Of a stretch of 64,000 nt of DNA, positions 22,931-33,285 are shown piece after piece; the stretch's first letter is position 1, and every line of letters starts with the position of its first letter. The stretch is from contig NC_088317.1 of NCBI RefSeq assembly GCF_910592395.1, positions 5,270,001 through 5,334,000 of the forward strand, in the 5' to 3' direction. Position numbers and translations under genes: made by a program. The notes beneath the pieces are model-generated. The model made no database searches, was not told the origin of the DNA, and was given only the letters and a program-made list of their open reading frames with translations. Source of the stretch: Lineus longissimus. Taxonomy: Eukaryota; Nemertea; Pilidiophora; Heteronemertea; Lineidae.

Positions 22931-23618
22931 CCATAAGTATACTATCCACCTTCAGATATCTTTCGTCACAATTTGCTATTTGCTTTAGTGGCAGACGCCA
23001 CAGCCCAGCAAAGGAAACGTTACGGCCATCCAAACTCAAACACAACGGAGGGGCGAGTTTGAATGGAGGGATTTCCAAATTCAGCTCGTGAGTTCGGCCA
23101 TGCATTTCAATGTCATTCGAAAATGGTACATTCAGACGTGTGAACGACCATGTTGTCGTCAGGATATACCGACTTCCGGATGATTCAAAATGGCTGAGCG
23201 CCCGCATGGCATCTTTTGTAGTTAGATGTTGCAAGCAATGCCGGTTGAGAATCAAGTCAAATGGCCCATCTTTAAAGTTTAAAGGTGATTTTACGATATC
23301 GTGGACGAAAAAGTCTCTGTTTTTCATACCCTGAAACGTTTGATGGTGAATCCGGATCAAATCGGCTACAATATCAACTCCGGTGTAATGGATATCCGGT
23401 CTTATTTGAAGAAATTTGGACATCCATACCATGTCACCACAGGGGGCGTCTAAAATGCGGACGGTGTCTCTCCCTAATTCATTTTTTATCCTTTCCACGG
23501 TCACGTGTAACATTGCGATCATTCTTTGAGCGTTCTCCAAAGTGGATCCTGGACCCGAGGCTTGACGCAAGGGCCCAACGCGCCGCGTAGCGGCAAAAAA
23601 GCGAAGCTGGCAAAACAT
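22911..23618 (-). CDS. Chimeric methyltransferase open frame, copy B
   Basis: Uninterrupted 235-codon frame on the minus strand. Residues 1-18 (MFCQLRFFAATRRVGPLR) are read from the inserted CGCAAGG element. The middle is the methyltransferase with motif I ILDAPCGDMVWM, GVDIVADLI, DLILNRHCLQHLT and SGSRYILTTTW. The last five residues come from the BEL/Pao LTR, replacing the natural MVHC end. Unlike copy A there is no frameshift. It lacks the N-terminal anchor region of copy C and would be cytosolic if made. Whether it is expressed cannot be told; it may simply be an unbroken pseudogene. Confidence 0.55.
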   Translation of the reverse strand: MFCQLRFFAATRRVGPLRQASGPGSTLENAQRMIAMLHVTVERIKNELGRDTVRILDAPCGDMVWMSKFLQIRPDIHYTGVDIVADLIRIHHQTFQGMKNRDFFVHDIVKSPLNFKDGPFDLILNRHCLQHLTTKDAMRALSHFESSGSRYILTTTWSFTRLNVPFSNDIEMHGRTHELNLEIPPFKLAPPLCLSLDGRNVSFAGLWRLPLKQIANCDERYLKVDSILMDTILRE

Positions 23619-24452
23619 TTATAACGGGTCACCGTCACTTATTATTGGACTTATAGCGCATTTACGGGGTTGCAACTATTTTGCTTTATAGTGTCACCAG
23701 GAAAGAAAAGCATGCGACCTAACGCCGATCTATTTGTATAAAGTGATAATTGGAAGGTATATAGTAGGAAATATCAATAAAATAATCATTCCATGTCGTC
23801 TTTTGAGGGCATTTTTGATTGTAAAAAATATATGTGTACGTCACCGGAGTCTCTGCAATGATAATTTTATCACAGCAGTCTCGCGCAAGTAGAAGTTCTT
23901 TACCTATTAGTTCTTCACTTATTTGTCTCAATGTCTGACGCAAAGCCAGACGTTTTCCATTACGATTTCACTACGATGTTTGACAAGAAGGAGCAGTGCG
24001 CGAGATATGCTAATGAGCAGACTTCCCTCGCTTGAGTTTCGGAAGAATGTTCCATATCGCGCTGAGCTGACCACTGCTGACCATGACAGACGTGCATTGG
24101 ACTGGTACAGGTTGGAACTGAACATTGAATATGCTGGTGGTGACGCTTTCTGATGAGAAGTTGGTCGTGACTGATGCAGTATCCTTGGACTTGTCCACAG
24201 CATCGTTCAATCATTGCTCTCTGAGCTGCCTTGATTCTGTACTTACCCAAATTCTGAGACCAAATGCCTGTTGACTGTGCTTTAAGAGAGACTGGCGCCA
24301 TGCCTAGTCTCTCTTAAAGCACAGTCAACAGATACCAACCCCCTCAGACTCAGAAACCACAAACGCCCAACCCTTCCTGCTACCTTAATACTTCTGGGTC
24401 ACTGCCTCATTTCTGGAATTCTGAAGATTGTACAAGTACCTTAATACTTCTG
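23566..24452 (+). mobile_element. CGCAAGG-family element, copy 1 (0.89 kb)
   Basis: Ends CGCAAGGGCCC... and ...TACTTCTG, flanked by GA on both sides (23564-23565 and 24453-24454). The paralogous site in unit 1 (9561-9570) has a single GA and no element, so the 2-bp duplication is directly demonstrated. It contains a hairpin with 26-bp perfect arms (24268-24331). No transposase seen. The two ends are only weakly inverted (CGCAAG against CAGAAG). Confidence 0.8.
24268..24331. repeat. 26-bp-arm perfect hairpin inside the CGCAAGG element
   Basis: Arms CTGTTGACTGTGC...GAGACT and the exact complement enclose the 12-bp loop GGCGCCATGCCT. The same hairpin is at 28517-28579 (one mismatch) and 43173-43236 (perfect, opposite orientation). 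Confidence 0.9.
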
Positions 24453-25111
24453 GATAAAATCACAAACATTTTTAGAGAATTTTATAGATCCATGATAAAA
24501 CTTTGACCGAACCACCTATACTCGTGTACTACAACACTTGTGATTCTCTGGTGATATTTTTTCTCCTCTATTTGCCACTTTCCACAAGCAGAAATCATGT
24601 AGGTCTTCCTGTCAGGTGACAGGTTGTGACCAATCGAAACGCCCGTAAATGATAATGGCCGTGCTGACTGTGCCGGCAAAGCATGGTAGCTCTCTTCTGA
24701 TTGGTCAATACCTGTCAGGAAGTCTCAAATTGCAGCTTGAGGAAAGTGGCGAATGCCCATCGCTGCTACAAAATATACATAGGCTGATATGTGCACGTTG
24801 TAATTTATAAGCTCTCAAAAAAGCGCGAAACGGTGCAACTTGGCTGGAAGTTCTCCGATTACCAACACGGTTTATCGATGAGTGATCATATCAACCAGTA
24901 TATTATCAAAGTGAAGGAGGGGGTATCGGCAACATAACGTGCAACAGTCGTTCGCCATTTTGAGGACAATACGACATCGAACCGGATAATCGTAAAACGT
25001 GTAGCCGCTACATGATAAAACGACGTCGCCTCTCGTAAAATCATGAAATTTCGCCGTTCCTTCATGAGAATAATACGACGTCCATTCTGATACTCTACCA
25101 TTTTTGATAAA

Positions 25112-26197
25112 ATGGAGGCTAACACAACGGTTAGTTTGCTGCCGACACGGACCTATTCTTTATCAGAAGCTCTAAAACTCCTAGGATTAAGTTGTCTGAC
25201 AGGCTACACGATACAGCCCATCTCAGAATTTCAAGACTACCTTAAATTCATCCTTCAAGTCCCAATGATGCTCCTCACTACCCCCATCGGCCTGGTTTGT
25301 AATGGTCTGGCTTTCCTAGTCATCGGCCGTCAGCGCCCGTTCACATCAACTAGTATTTTTCTCCGAGCTTTGGCTGTGGCCGACAGCATCGTTCTGACAG
25401 CTGATATTATACGCTTAACCATACGTCGTTTGAACGATTACGTAATTTTGATGAGCTCATTTATGGAATTCTACCATCGCGGATATGGGTATATCAAGGC
25501 ATTGCGATCGTTTGGTAAGACAGCGTCCATCTACCTCACTGTATGCGTCGCGGCCGAGCGTTTCGTAGCTGTCTGCAGGCCGTTATGGGCAAGCTCGATA
25601 TGTACGAAAAGAAACGCTTACATCGCCGTCGGGTGTGTTTTCTGCGGTTCATTTCTCTACCGAATCCCCATCCCGTTTGGCTACACCGTTAAACTCTATA
25701 TCAATTATTGTGAGTTAGGTAGGATGAGACCAAAATATCGTCATTCTGCGCTTTACAACAATCCAATATACTACATTGGTTATGTGCTTATCCTTGCAAT
25801 TATCATAAAAGCAGTTATACCAATGCCAATTCTCTTGTCCATTACCGCCGCGGTATTAAGGTCTCTCAGAACACCAGGTAAGGACGGAGCTAGGTTAAGA
25901 CACACAGGCAATCGAAACGAAGGAACGAGTTCAGCCACAGCAAAAGTGATGGCAGTTGTGATATCATACATAATACTGGAAACGCTAGGCGCCATTTATG
26001 ATTTGACGGGTATCGTCAATAATGCCAACGACGGGTTAATTGACCCTGCGTTAAGAGATGTTCTTTATTATATAAGCTATTCTCTAGCGGAATTTAATTG
26101 CTTCAACAATTTCTTCATTTATTGTGCTACTAGTCGACAGTTTAGGAAAGGTGTGAAGGAGCTGGTCTGCATATCCAAGCCGAAATGGCGAAACTGA
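25112..26197 (+). CDS. Rhodopsin-like GPCR, copy 2 (neuropeptide/FMRFamide-receptor type)
   Basis: Intact single exon of 361 residues, same length as copy 1 and about 94% identical (about 23 differences by eye). Asn64 in TM1, LAVAD in TM2 and ERF at the end of TM3 are kept; TM7 is NFFIY. Changes cluster in the third extracellular loop and start of TM7 (around residues 305-333). By my count only about five codons differ silently, against more than twenty replacements. Upstream DNA is conserved with copy 1 for over 600 bp, so promoters are probably shared. Membrane receptor by family; ligand unknown. Confidence 0.88.
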   Translation: MEANTTVSLLPTRTYSLSEALKLLGLSCLTGYTIQPISEFQDYLKFILQVPMMLLTTPIGLVCNGLAFLVIGRQRPFTSTSIFLRALAVADSIVLTADIIRLTIRRLNDYVILMSSFMEFYHRGYGYIKALRSFGKTASIYLTVCVAAERFVAVCRPLWASSICTKRNAYIAVGCVFCGSFLYRIPIPFGYTVKLYINYCELGRMRPKYRHSALYNNPIYYIGYVLILAIIIKAVIPMPILLSITAAVLRSLRTPGKDGARLRHTGNRNEGTSSATAKVMAVVISYIILETLGAIYDLTGIVNNANDGLIDPALRDVLYYISYSLAEFNCFNNFFIYCATSRQFRKGVKELVCISKPKWRN

Positions 26198-26334
26198 TGT
26201 CCTGCCGCACGAGCCTCACTATTCTGTCGAAGCCATGGCTTTAAAGATCCAATCCCATGACAAAGACTTTGATTCAGTTCCTCCATTTCACATCAAGTTT
26301 CGTAAAACAAGCTGTACTCAATTTCTGTACTCAA

Positions 26335-26495
26335 TTTCTTATTGTGAGTTAGGTAGGATGAAACCCACATTTGCTTATTCTGATCAATTTACTACAATCC
26401 AATATTAACATTGGTTATGTGCTTATCCTTGCAATTATCATCGAAGCATTTATATCAATGCCATTTCTCGTGTACATTACCTCAGCGGTGACGAT
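26335..26495 (+). pseudogene. GPCR internal fragment, unit 2
   Basis: Counterpart of 11450-11612: a repeat of the loop 2-TM5 region of the GPCR with additional indels. Followed by the same perfect hairpin at 26586-26632. Confidence 0.75.
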
Positions 26496-27017
26496 GATAT
26501 GTGGGAAAGGGTTAAAACGGCAACGATAAAAAACCCGCAAAAAGACAACATGAGAAGAAGGCAACATGAGGATAAAAGAAGTACAACCGAAGTTTAAACC
26601 ATTTTACTGCATAAAATGGTTTAAACTTCGGTTTCGTCGTGACTACTGTGTAGACGCTATTTAGCCGTTTTTGGTGCGTCTGTTTCACATAGGCCGATTA
26701 CATCTAATATAGGCCTTTTGAGGCTAAATATCGTCCACACAGTTTGTTGAAGACTGAAACAAGAAAAGACCTTTGGACAACGTTTTGTGATGCGCTAATC
26801 TATTGTTCTTCCAAATTGATCATTTCAATTGGGATCGACCGACTTGTGCATAATTTCATCCATATTCTTCAATATTTAGAAACAGTCTTCGATCGATGAA
26901 ACTAGAGAGACTTGGCCATGATCGTCCGATATTATTGGCATTACGTTACTTTTTCTGGTTTCCGGTTTACTGAGTCACGTGATGTTACTACGAACTGACG
27001 AGCAGTTATCACAATGA

Positions 27018-27362
27018 ATGAAACGGCCAGGGGCCATTGTACTCACCGTATAGATATTTGGTGTTTAGAAATTCATCCTGGTTAAGAAAGATGCTACAAG
27101 TATAGGTCAAATCAAAGTCGGTATGACATGTGATGTATACTTGCTTGGCGTACCTACCACTAATGAGCGAGATATTGTACTTTTTATCTTTTTTAATTTT
27201 AGCCCCCTAGTGGCCTAGTCTAGAATCAGATCGGACCGAAATTAAATGTCAGAGGTTACATGACATAGGGAGTCATGTAGTATCAAAGCTACGACGACGG
27301 ACGACGACGACGACGACGACAGACGACGGACGACGGACACAGTGGTATTGTAGGTCACGCAC
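27018..27362 (+). mobile_element. Helitron-like INE element (family II), unit 2 copy
   Basis: Counterpart of 12137-12500 with head GAAACGGCCAGGGGCCATTGT and core GAC microsatellite; slightly shorter because of an indel near 27160. Confidence 0.55.
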
Positions 27363-27540
27363 GTGTATTAAGCCAATCAGCTCGCGGTTGTACACGAAAT
27401 AGCTCAGTTTGAGATCAATGCGAGGCCTCACCATACTCCATACTGGTTGAATGGTATATAGATAACTATTCAAAGATTCCATAGATAGTATTATTTCCAG
27501 TAGATGATGGCTAACATCAGAGTTTAAGGAGTTTAATTAA

Positions 27541-27763
27541 AACCCTACGCCGTTCGTTTTGTAATTGAATTTAAAAATGTCCAATTGCAGAAATACATTC
27601 TAAATTCAAATTTCACCATTGCCGTTGTCACAGTGTAGACTGATACAAATACTATGAATACCAAGTTTCAACAAATTTTTATTCACAATAACTGCACTAC
27701 GGCATTGTGTATTAGTGGATTTCTATTAACCGGACCACAAGTGATTACGAACGGCGTAGGCCT
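27541..27763. mobile_element. MITE with CCTACGCCGTTCG ends
   Basis: Inverted ends CCTACGCCGTTCGTTTTGTAAT on the left and TGATTACGAACGGCGTAGG (approximate inverse) on the right, AT-rich middle, no coding. A related left end (GGCCTATACGCCGTTCGTTAA) occurs at about 51112 in Arx intron 2. Confidence 0.6.
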
Positions 27764-27986
27764 TTAAGAAATTTTTAATGCTTATGTTTTTATAAGGATT
27801 TAGAGTTACATTAGCCCTTTTGCTCCTGTACCGCCCATAGCCGCCCGAGCCGGATCTCACTATACCGCCCGTAGCCGCCCGTGTTTAAAACTCCCGCCCT
27901 ACGATATCGTAAGCGGCCGAGAGTTAAAGTAACACCACAGGGGCGACGATTAGAATGTAATCTTCATCATAAAACTCGTTCCTGGA

Positions 27987-28648
27987 CGCAAGGACCCAAT
28001 GCGCCGCATAGCGGCAAAATAGCAAAGCTGGCGAAACATTTATAACGGGTCACCGTGATCTCATTGTGGACTTATAGCGCGATTATGGGGTTGTAACTAT
28101 TTTGCTGTATATTGTCACGAGGAAAGAATGCACGCGACCTAACGCCGACCTATTTATGTAAAGTGATAATTAGAAGGTATATAGTTCAGGAAATGTTGAT
28201 AAATAATCATTCCATATCGTCTTTTGAGAGCATTTTTAATTGTAAAAAATATATGCCTACGTTACAGAGTCTCTTCAATGGTCATTTTTATCAAAGTAGT
28301 CTCGCGCAGCCAGAAGTTCTTTACTTATTAGTCTGGCGCGTGCCAGACTTTCATTGTACGAGACGTTTTCCAGCACGATGTATGTGGGCAGAAGCAACAC
28401 TGCGCAAGATTACCTCGAGCAGGGGCTAAAAATAGATTATGCTAATGAGCGTACCTTCCTCATTGAGTTTTCCCAGAATGGTCCATATCGCGCAAAGCTC
28501 GGGACGGCATGGTTGTCTGTTGACTGTGCTTTAAGGGAGACTGGCACATGCCTAGTCTCTCTTAAAGCACAGTCAACAGACATCCCTATACCCCCTCACA
28601 CTCGGAAACCACAAATGCCCACCCATTCCCGCTACCTTAATACTTCTG
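27987..28648 (+). mobile_element. CGCAAGG-family element, copy 2 (0.66 kb)
   Basis: Starts CGCAAGGACCCAATGCGCCG and ends TACTTCTG, flanked by GGA on the left and GGA on the right. Internally deleted relative to copy 1, but keeps the long hairpin (28517-28579) and a shorter one, AGTCTGGC-GCGT-GCCAGACT (about 28330-28350). Confidence 0.75.
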
Positions 28649-29189
28649 GGAGGGTTGCTGTGCATTTTACCGAGTAGTACAGGGCTAGAGCGAGTTGACG
28701 AGTCTGCATCCTGACCCTGCCTGACCCCATTCATGTATTCATGTACAGGAGACTGCCGGGTCGTGTTTTTCGATCGATATTATGTTAGATTATCGTTCAT
28801 CAGGGTTTCTTTATGGATTTTTTTGATTAGGTAGGAACTTCTTATGATTCTATTGTTTACTACAGGGCCTTTTTATTGAATTTCACTAAATTGCTGAGAG
28901 GATTAATGCTGTCAATACCAGGGGGTTAAAATGGAATATTAATGATATCATATTGTAGGTATGATTGTTATCTTCAAAATAAATATCACTTGTAGTACTT
29001 CATTCTTATCTTTTTGTATCTCTTGCTAAAAGTCTATACACTATAGGAATACCTGGAAATCTTCAGGGAGATGCTGGAAAAAAATTGTAGACCCGCAGGA
29101 GCTAATGGGTTAGTGCCTTTGCATGCCTTGTCAGGAAGCTGAGCACTGTCAATACATTTAGGGTCAGTATGTGCAATCGTCCGCTAAGA
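28649..29189. other. Intergenic, no gene recognised
   Basis: AT-rich DNA with no open frame worth naming and no repeat that I could match elsewhere in the window. Confidence 0.5.
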
Positions 29190-29815
29190 CATCGAGAGGC
29201 GTTTGTGTTGCAAAAACGTTGCGATTGTGTTCTTTCTAACTGCAGCTTGATGGCGGACGACGGACTGTACACCACGTTATGTTTCCACCTCGCTGGTTGA
29301 TATGGTCACACTCATCGAAAAACAGCATTTGCTAATCGGAGAACATCCAATCCAATCAATTATCTTTATCTCCCCTTTTTTGAGTCCAAAGATTATCCTA
29401 CATGTGAAGCTGGGTTTATTCAATGCCTGGCACTGGCACTGGCACTAGTATTGGAGATGAATTTAATTTTGTGTTTGAATGCAATGCTCTAACTGGCCTA
29501 AGAAGAGAATTCATCCCTAGATGTTACAGAACTCATTACAATGCATTGAAGTTCTCTGAACTACTTAACACACAAAGAAAGTGGCTTTTGGTCAATGTAG
29601 CCAAATTCATCCATGAAGGTTTTAAACTGTACTCCCTGATGTACTAAGGTACTACATACATATACATGTATTTGTTTTTTAATTATTTGTAATTTCTTTC
29701 ATTGTTTAATAAATCGTTGCACTGACTGTTGTGTGTTTGTTTGTTTGAGATTTTTCTCCTCTATGTATCCCAATTAGTGATTAGAGTGAATAAATGAACT
29801 TGGACTTGAACTTGA
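29190..29815 (+). mobile_element. LINE 3'-terminal fragment, copy 2, with tail
   Basis: Matches 12770-13265, including the frame CNALTGLRREFI and NVAKFIHEGF. It then runs past a TAA into an AT-rich 3' UTR and ends in GAATAAATGAACTTGGACTTGAACTTG, a short imperfect tandem tail typical of 5'-truncated LINEs. Confidence 0.6.
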
Positions 29816-30528
29816 TATCGCATAAAATCCGCGCGTGATAGTGTTCTGACATGTCTGAATTTGTGGGCGTAATATATCAGCAGTGCACCATCGCTTGGTC
29901 CTGACCCAGAAAAATCCGGTCAATCTTCAAACTGCTTTCGTCCTGATAGTGACACCTGGCAATCTGCTTCAGTGGCAGACGCCACAGCCCAGCAAATGAA
30001 TTGTACGGGCCATCCAAACTCATGCACAACGGAGGGGCGAGTTTGAATGGAGGAATTTCCAAATTCAACGGATGAAACCGCGATGCTACCTCAATGTCGT
30101 TCGTGAATGGTGTATTCAAACGCGTCCATGAAAATGTTGTGGTCACGAGGTATCGACTTCCGGTCAATTCAAAATGGCGGAGTGCGCGCATGGCGTCTGT
30201 CATCGTCAAATGTTGTAAGCAGTGGCGGTTAAGAATGAGATCGTAGGACTCGTTTGAGAATTTCGGTGGAGATTTTGCGATATCGTGAACGAAAAAGTTC
30301 CTGTTTCTAATATCCTTGAAACTTCGCTGGTGACTCAGAATCAACTCTGGAACAATGTCAATGCCGGTGTAGTGGACATCAGGCCTCATTCGAAGAAATC
30401 TGATCATCCACGCCATATCGCCACACGGGGCATCTAAAATTCGCACATGGTCTTTTCCAATTTCCCTTTTTATTAGCTCAGCTGAAAAGCTGAGCTATTC
30501 ATATGAGTAAATGGTAGAATGAGTGTCC

Positions 30529-30575
<47 letters not shown>

Positions 30576-30975
30576 CGTTAAACAGGCACGTTTCAAAACT
30601 ATGGCGGATAGGCGATAGATTTTCCCTCTGAGGCGTTGAGACCCTTCAGGACTCCTGAATAGACCAAATGTGGGTCCGGCAGGATGAGCGGTTTGGCCAC
30701 TAGGTGGCACCAAGCGAAATTTTCCAAAAACTTTTCCAGCAGCTGATTTCTCAGTTGGGGATCATGAATCAAATCTAATTTTATAGAGCAAAGCTTTCTC
30801 TTTCATTATCAATAGGCGTAGTTCATGAATTTCTCACCAGGTGGTGTTACTGGCGCAATTTAGTGAGCACCCCCCAAGAAGAGCATTTTAAATTTCGCGC
30901 GAGTTATCCCACGTCCAATCACACATGCAGCGAACGTCACGTCTCGAGTCTGCGCAGTTCAGACGTAAGGAGACC

Positions 30976-31757
30976 ATGCTATGGAATAGATCGCGTTCTG
31001 TCAATTCAGAGGTAAGTTCTCATTAAATTCACAATTTCATAGGCGATAATATTTGGCTGCTTGTGTTATTGCATGTTGATGACATTAGGGAAGGCTTGGA
31101 TTGTTTAATTGGATGTGATTAATTTGAAATAGTTCGTCGATGATCGTTGAAAAACGATCTGCGAAATGCAGCTTGGTTGGTTGGTCTGAGAAACGATGTC
31201 AAAGTATGGCTTTAAATCATGGATTTCTCAACAAATAACTCTTGTCACATAGCAGAACTAATGTGAATAAACAAGACAATAATAAACATCGTTCTGATAT
31301 CATCGGGTAAGGTTGCCAATGTACATAAACAGTGTAATTGAGGATCGACGCCAGCGATTTGAAATGTCAACAAACAGTAAATGCGATATGATACACACTG
31401 ACACTTGCACACTGTACATAGCACAATGCTTCAAACGGGGCCGATTCATCACTCTTATCACAATGTATTCCCAATCATATCAATGAACTTCCTTGATCAT
31501 TCGGCCCTAGCGCCTTATCAGTTGTTGTTGGCCTTGTATTTGATATAAAACTTGGCTAGCTTACCTATTCTATCAAAATTAAAATGTTATCTCCTCATCA
31601 TGTTTTGCAGGACAGGAATGATCTGCAGCTGCATTTGAACATATTTGGTGACTACATCTCAAAGATGACCAAGAGAGAGGATCGAGCTATGACTTTGCAC
31701 ATCCCATCGACTTCGGTGTTCACCAGTGCAATCATCAGAAGAGCCAGGCAATTCTAG
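30976..31757 (+). CDS. Small two-exon gene, 60 residues, unknown function
   Basis: Exon 1 CDS 30976-31011 (ACC-ATG start) ends GAG|GTAAGT; exon 2 CDS 31611-31757 follows TGTTTTGCAG. Both are phase 0, and AATAAA lies at 31802-31807. The join gives 12 + 48 residues: a basic, Ser-rich start (MLWNRSRSVNSE), then an amphipathic stretch (DLQLHLNIFGDYISKM), a charged KREDRA turn, and a basic end IIRRARQF. No signal peptide or known domain recognised. Upstream 30930-30950 has a CCAAT box (GTCCAATCAC). The gene sits inside a Helitron-like insertion on the opposite strand, so it may be captured host sequence. Consensus splice sites, matching phase, Kozak context and poly(A) signal all agree, but expression is not shown. 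Confidence 0.55.
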
Positions 31758-31943
31758 TATTCAAGTATTTCATTCTGTAATACTTACCTCAAAATTTACT
31801 AAATAAAGAAAACCGCATGTGGCAGTTGGTTAAAAAAATCAAGTCTATCTGTTTAAAGTTTTTACTTGCTATCATTATTATCAACATTTCAATGGTGGCA
31901 TTCTGCTAAGGTTTGTTAAGAGTTTCACTTGACTTAAGCAGGG

Positions 31944-33285
31944 TGTACACTAGTAAAATATTAGCAACATTTTACCAACATTTTACCAACATTTTACCAA
32001 CATTTTACCAACATTTTACCAACATTTTACCAACATTTTTACAACAATTTTGCAACAAGCCCTTCAAGGCCCTGTGTTCACTAGCAACAAAATTGCAACA
32101 AATTAGCAACATTTTTACAACATGTTGGTAAATTGTTGCAAACTTTTTAGTGGGAACAAAGGGAAATAGGTATTTTGGAGGGAAAATGGATGATTCCAAG
32201 GAGAGAAGATGTGTTTTGAGTGCTTCTGCAGCAATTTTAGCTGTCATTGTTGAGAGACGGAAGAGGCGGCGAAATAACCAAAGAGAATATGGACCAGGCC
32301 CTGGATCAAAATGAGGGTGGATGATGGGGCATACCACTGCCTGTTAAGGCCGCGTATCCATAGGGTATGCCCTTGTGTAGTGTGGCGTTATGGCGTAACA
32401 GCCTTGTGACCTGGCACTATGCCCCGAGTCTCCATTGGATATTCCTTTTTGGTCATGTAGGCCTTTGTAGTCCTCATTTCGCAGCGGTCAATCGCGTTTA
32501 TCCGCACGCTGTCATTATTTCAGAAGACAATTTCTTATGAATATTGAAAATGAAAATACAAGTAACTTGTATTTTCACTTGCAACATCAAATTGACATGT
32601 ACATGTATATAAAACCTGACTTTTAAGCAACAAATTACAGGTTCGTGCTTGTTATGATAATCATCAGTTTCGGGATCCCAGAGTAGTTCCCGTTGATGAA
32701 CCTCTTGAATTAATTTCGCCTCAGGCATTGCTTCCGTGTTGTTCACTCGCAAAAGAATGGACATGTTCAATCCCAATATGGGCCTATATTCCCAATCCAC
32801 AGTGCATATATGCCCGCAATGTGACACGGCATAACCTATGGGAACGATCAATAACACCAACGAAGGTTCATTGTCCGTGTGGCGCGCCAGGCGGTAAAAA
32901 GGGAATGTTGTGCAGGGCACGGAACAGCCTATGGATACGCAGCCTAAAGGAGTTGCGGCTGACTGACAAGCCGTCACACAAAAACTTCTAGAAAAGGTTT
33001 CATCACCCTACGAAGCAAGACACTCACTTGAGAGTTGCTATACCTGCTTCTTGTTCAAGTCACATGAACTCCGGTAGATCACATGACGCAAATCCTATTT
33101 CTGATTGGCTGAAGAGTTTGCAACATTTTTACAACATGCAACAAAGAATTGCATTGCATTTAATTTGCAACAATTTTACAACATGTTGTAAGACGCGTTT
33201 TGCTCTGTACACACTACGCAACATTTTTGCAACATTTGTTGCAACTGGAAATGTAAAAATGTTGCTAATATTTTACTAGTGTACA
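31944..33285. mobile_element. TIR element with TTACCAACATTT repeats (PIF/Harbinger-like)
   Basis: Terminal inverted repeats of 30 bp (starting TGTACACTAGTAAAATATT) at 31944-31973 and 33256-33285. Inside the left end are about six tandem copies of the 12-mer TTACCAACATTT (31970-32045), and both subterminal regions are full of related GCAACA motifs. It encodes a MADF-like fragment on the minus strand and a short basic frame on the plus strand (RRKRRRNNQREYGPGPG, near 32250-32310). A MADF protein plus a separate transposase is the PIF/Harbinger arrangement, but no DDE core is seen and no 3-bp duplication could be confirmed. Confidence 0.6.
32640..32728 (-). pseudogene. MADF (Myb/SANT-like) domain fragment
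   Basis: Minus-strand frame from an internal ATG: AKLIQEVHQRELLWDPETDD followed by YHNKH, matching the first helix and the LWDxxxxDYxNK signature of MADF domains found in Adf-1-like factors and in the second protein of PIF/Harbinger transposons. The rest of the domain is not present in frame; an intron or decay could explain this. Confidence 0.45.

Larger units (their letters stand above)
13236..27385 (+). repeat. Tandem segmental duplication, unit 2
   Basis: Second copy of the methyltransferase-GPCR unit (see 7617-12525), enlarged by the BEL/Pao element and by the CGCAAGG element at 23566-24452. It lacks the counterpart of 8194-8930. Confidence 0.85.

Noticed and set aside
30525-30576. CRISPR-like short repeats (GTCT array)
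   Set aside because: It is a simple tetranucleotide microsatellite in a eukaryotic INE element; there are no spacers.
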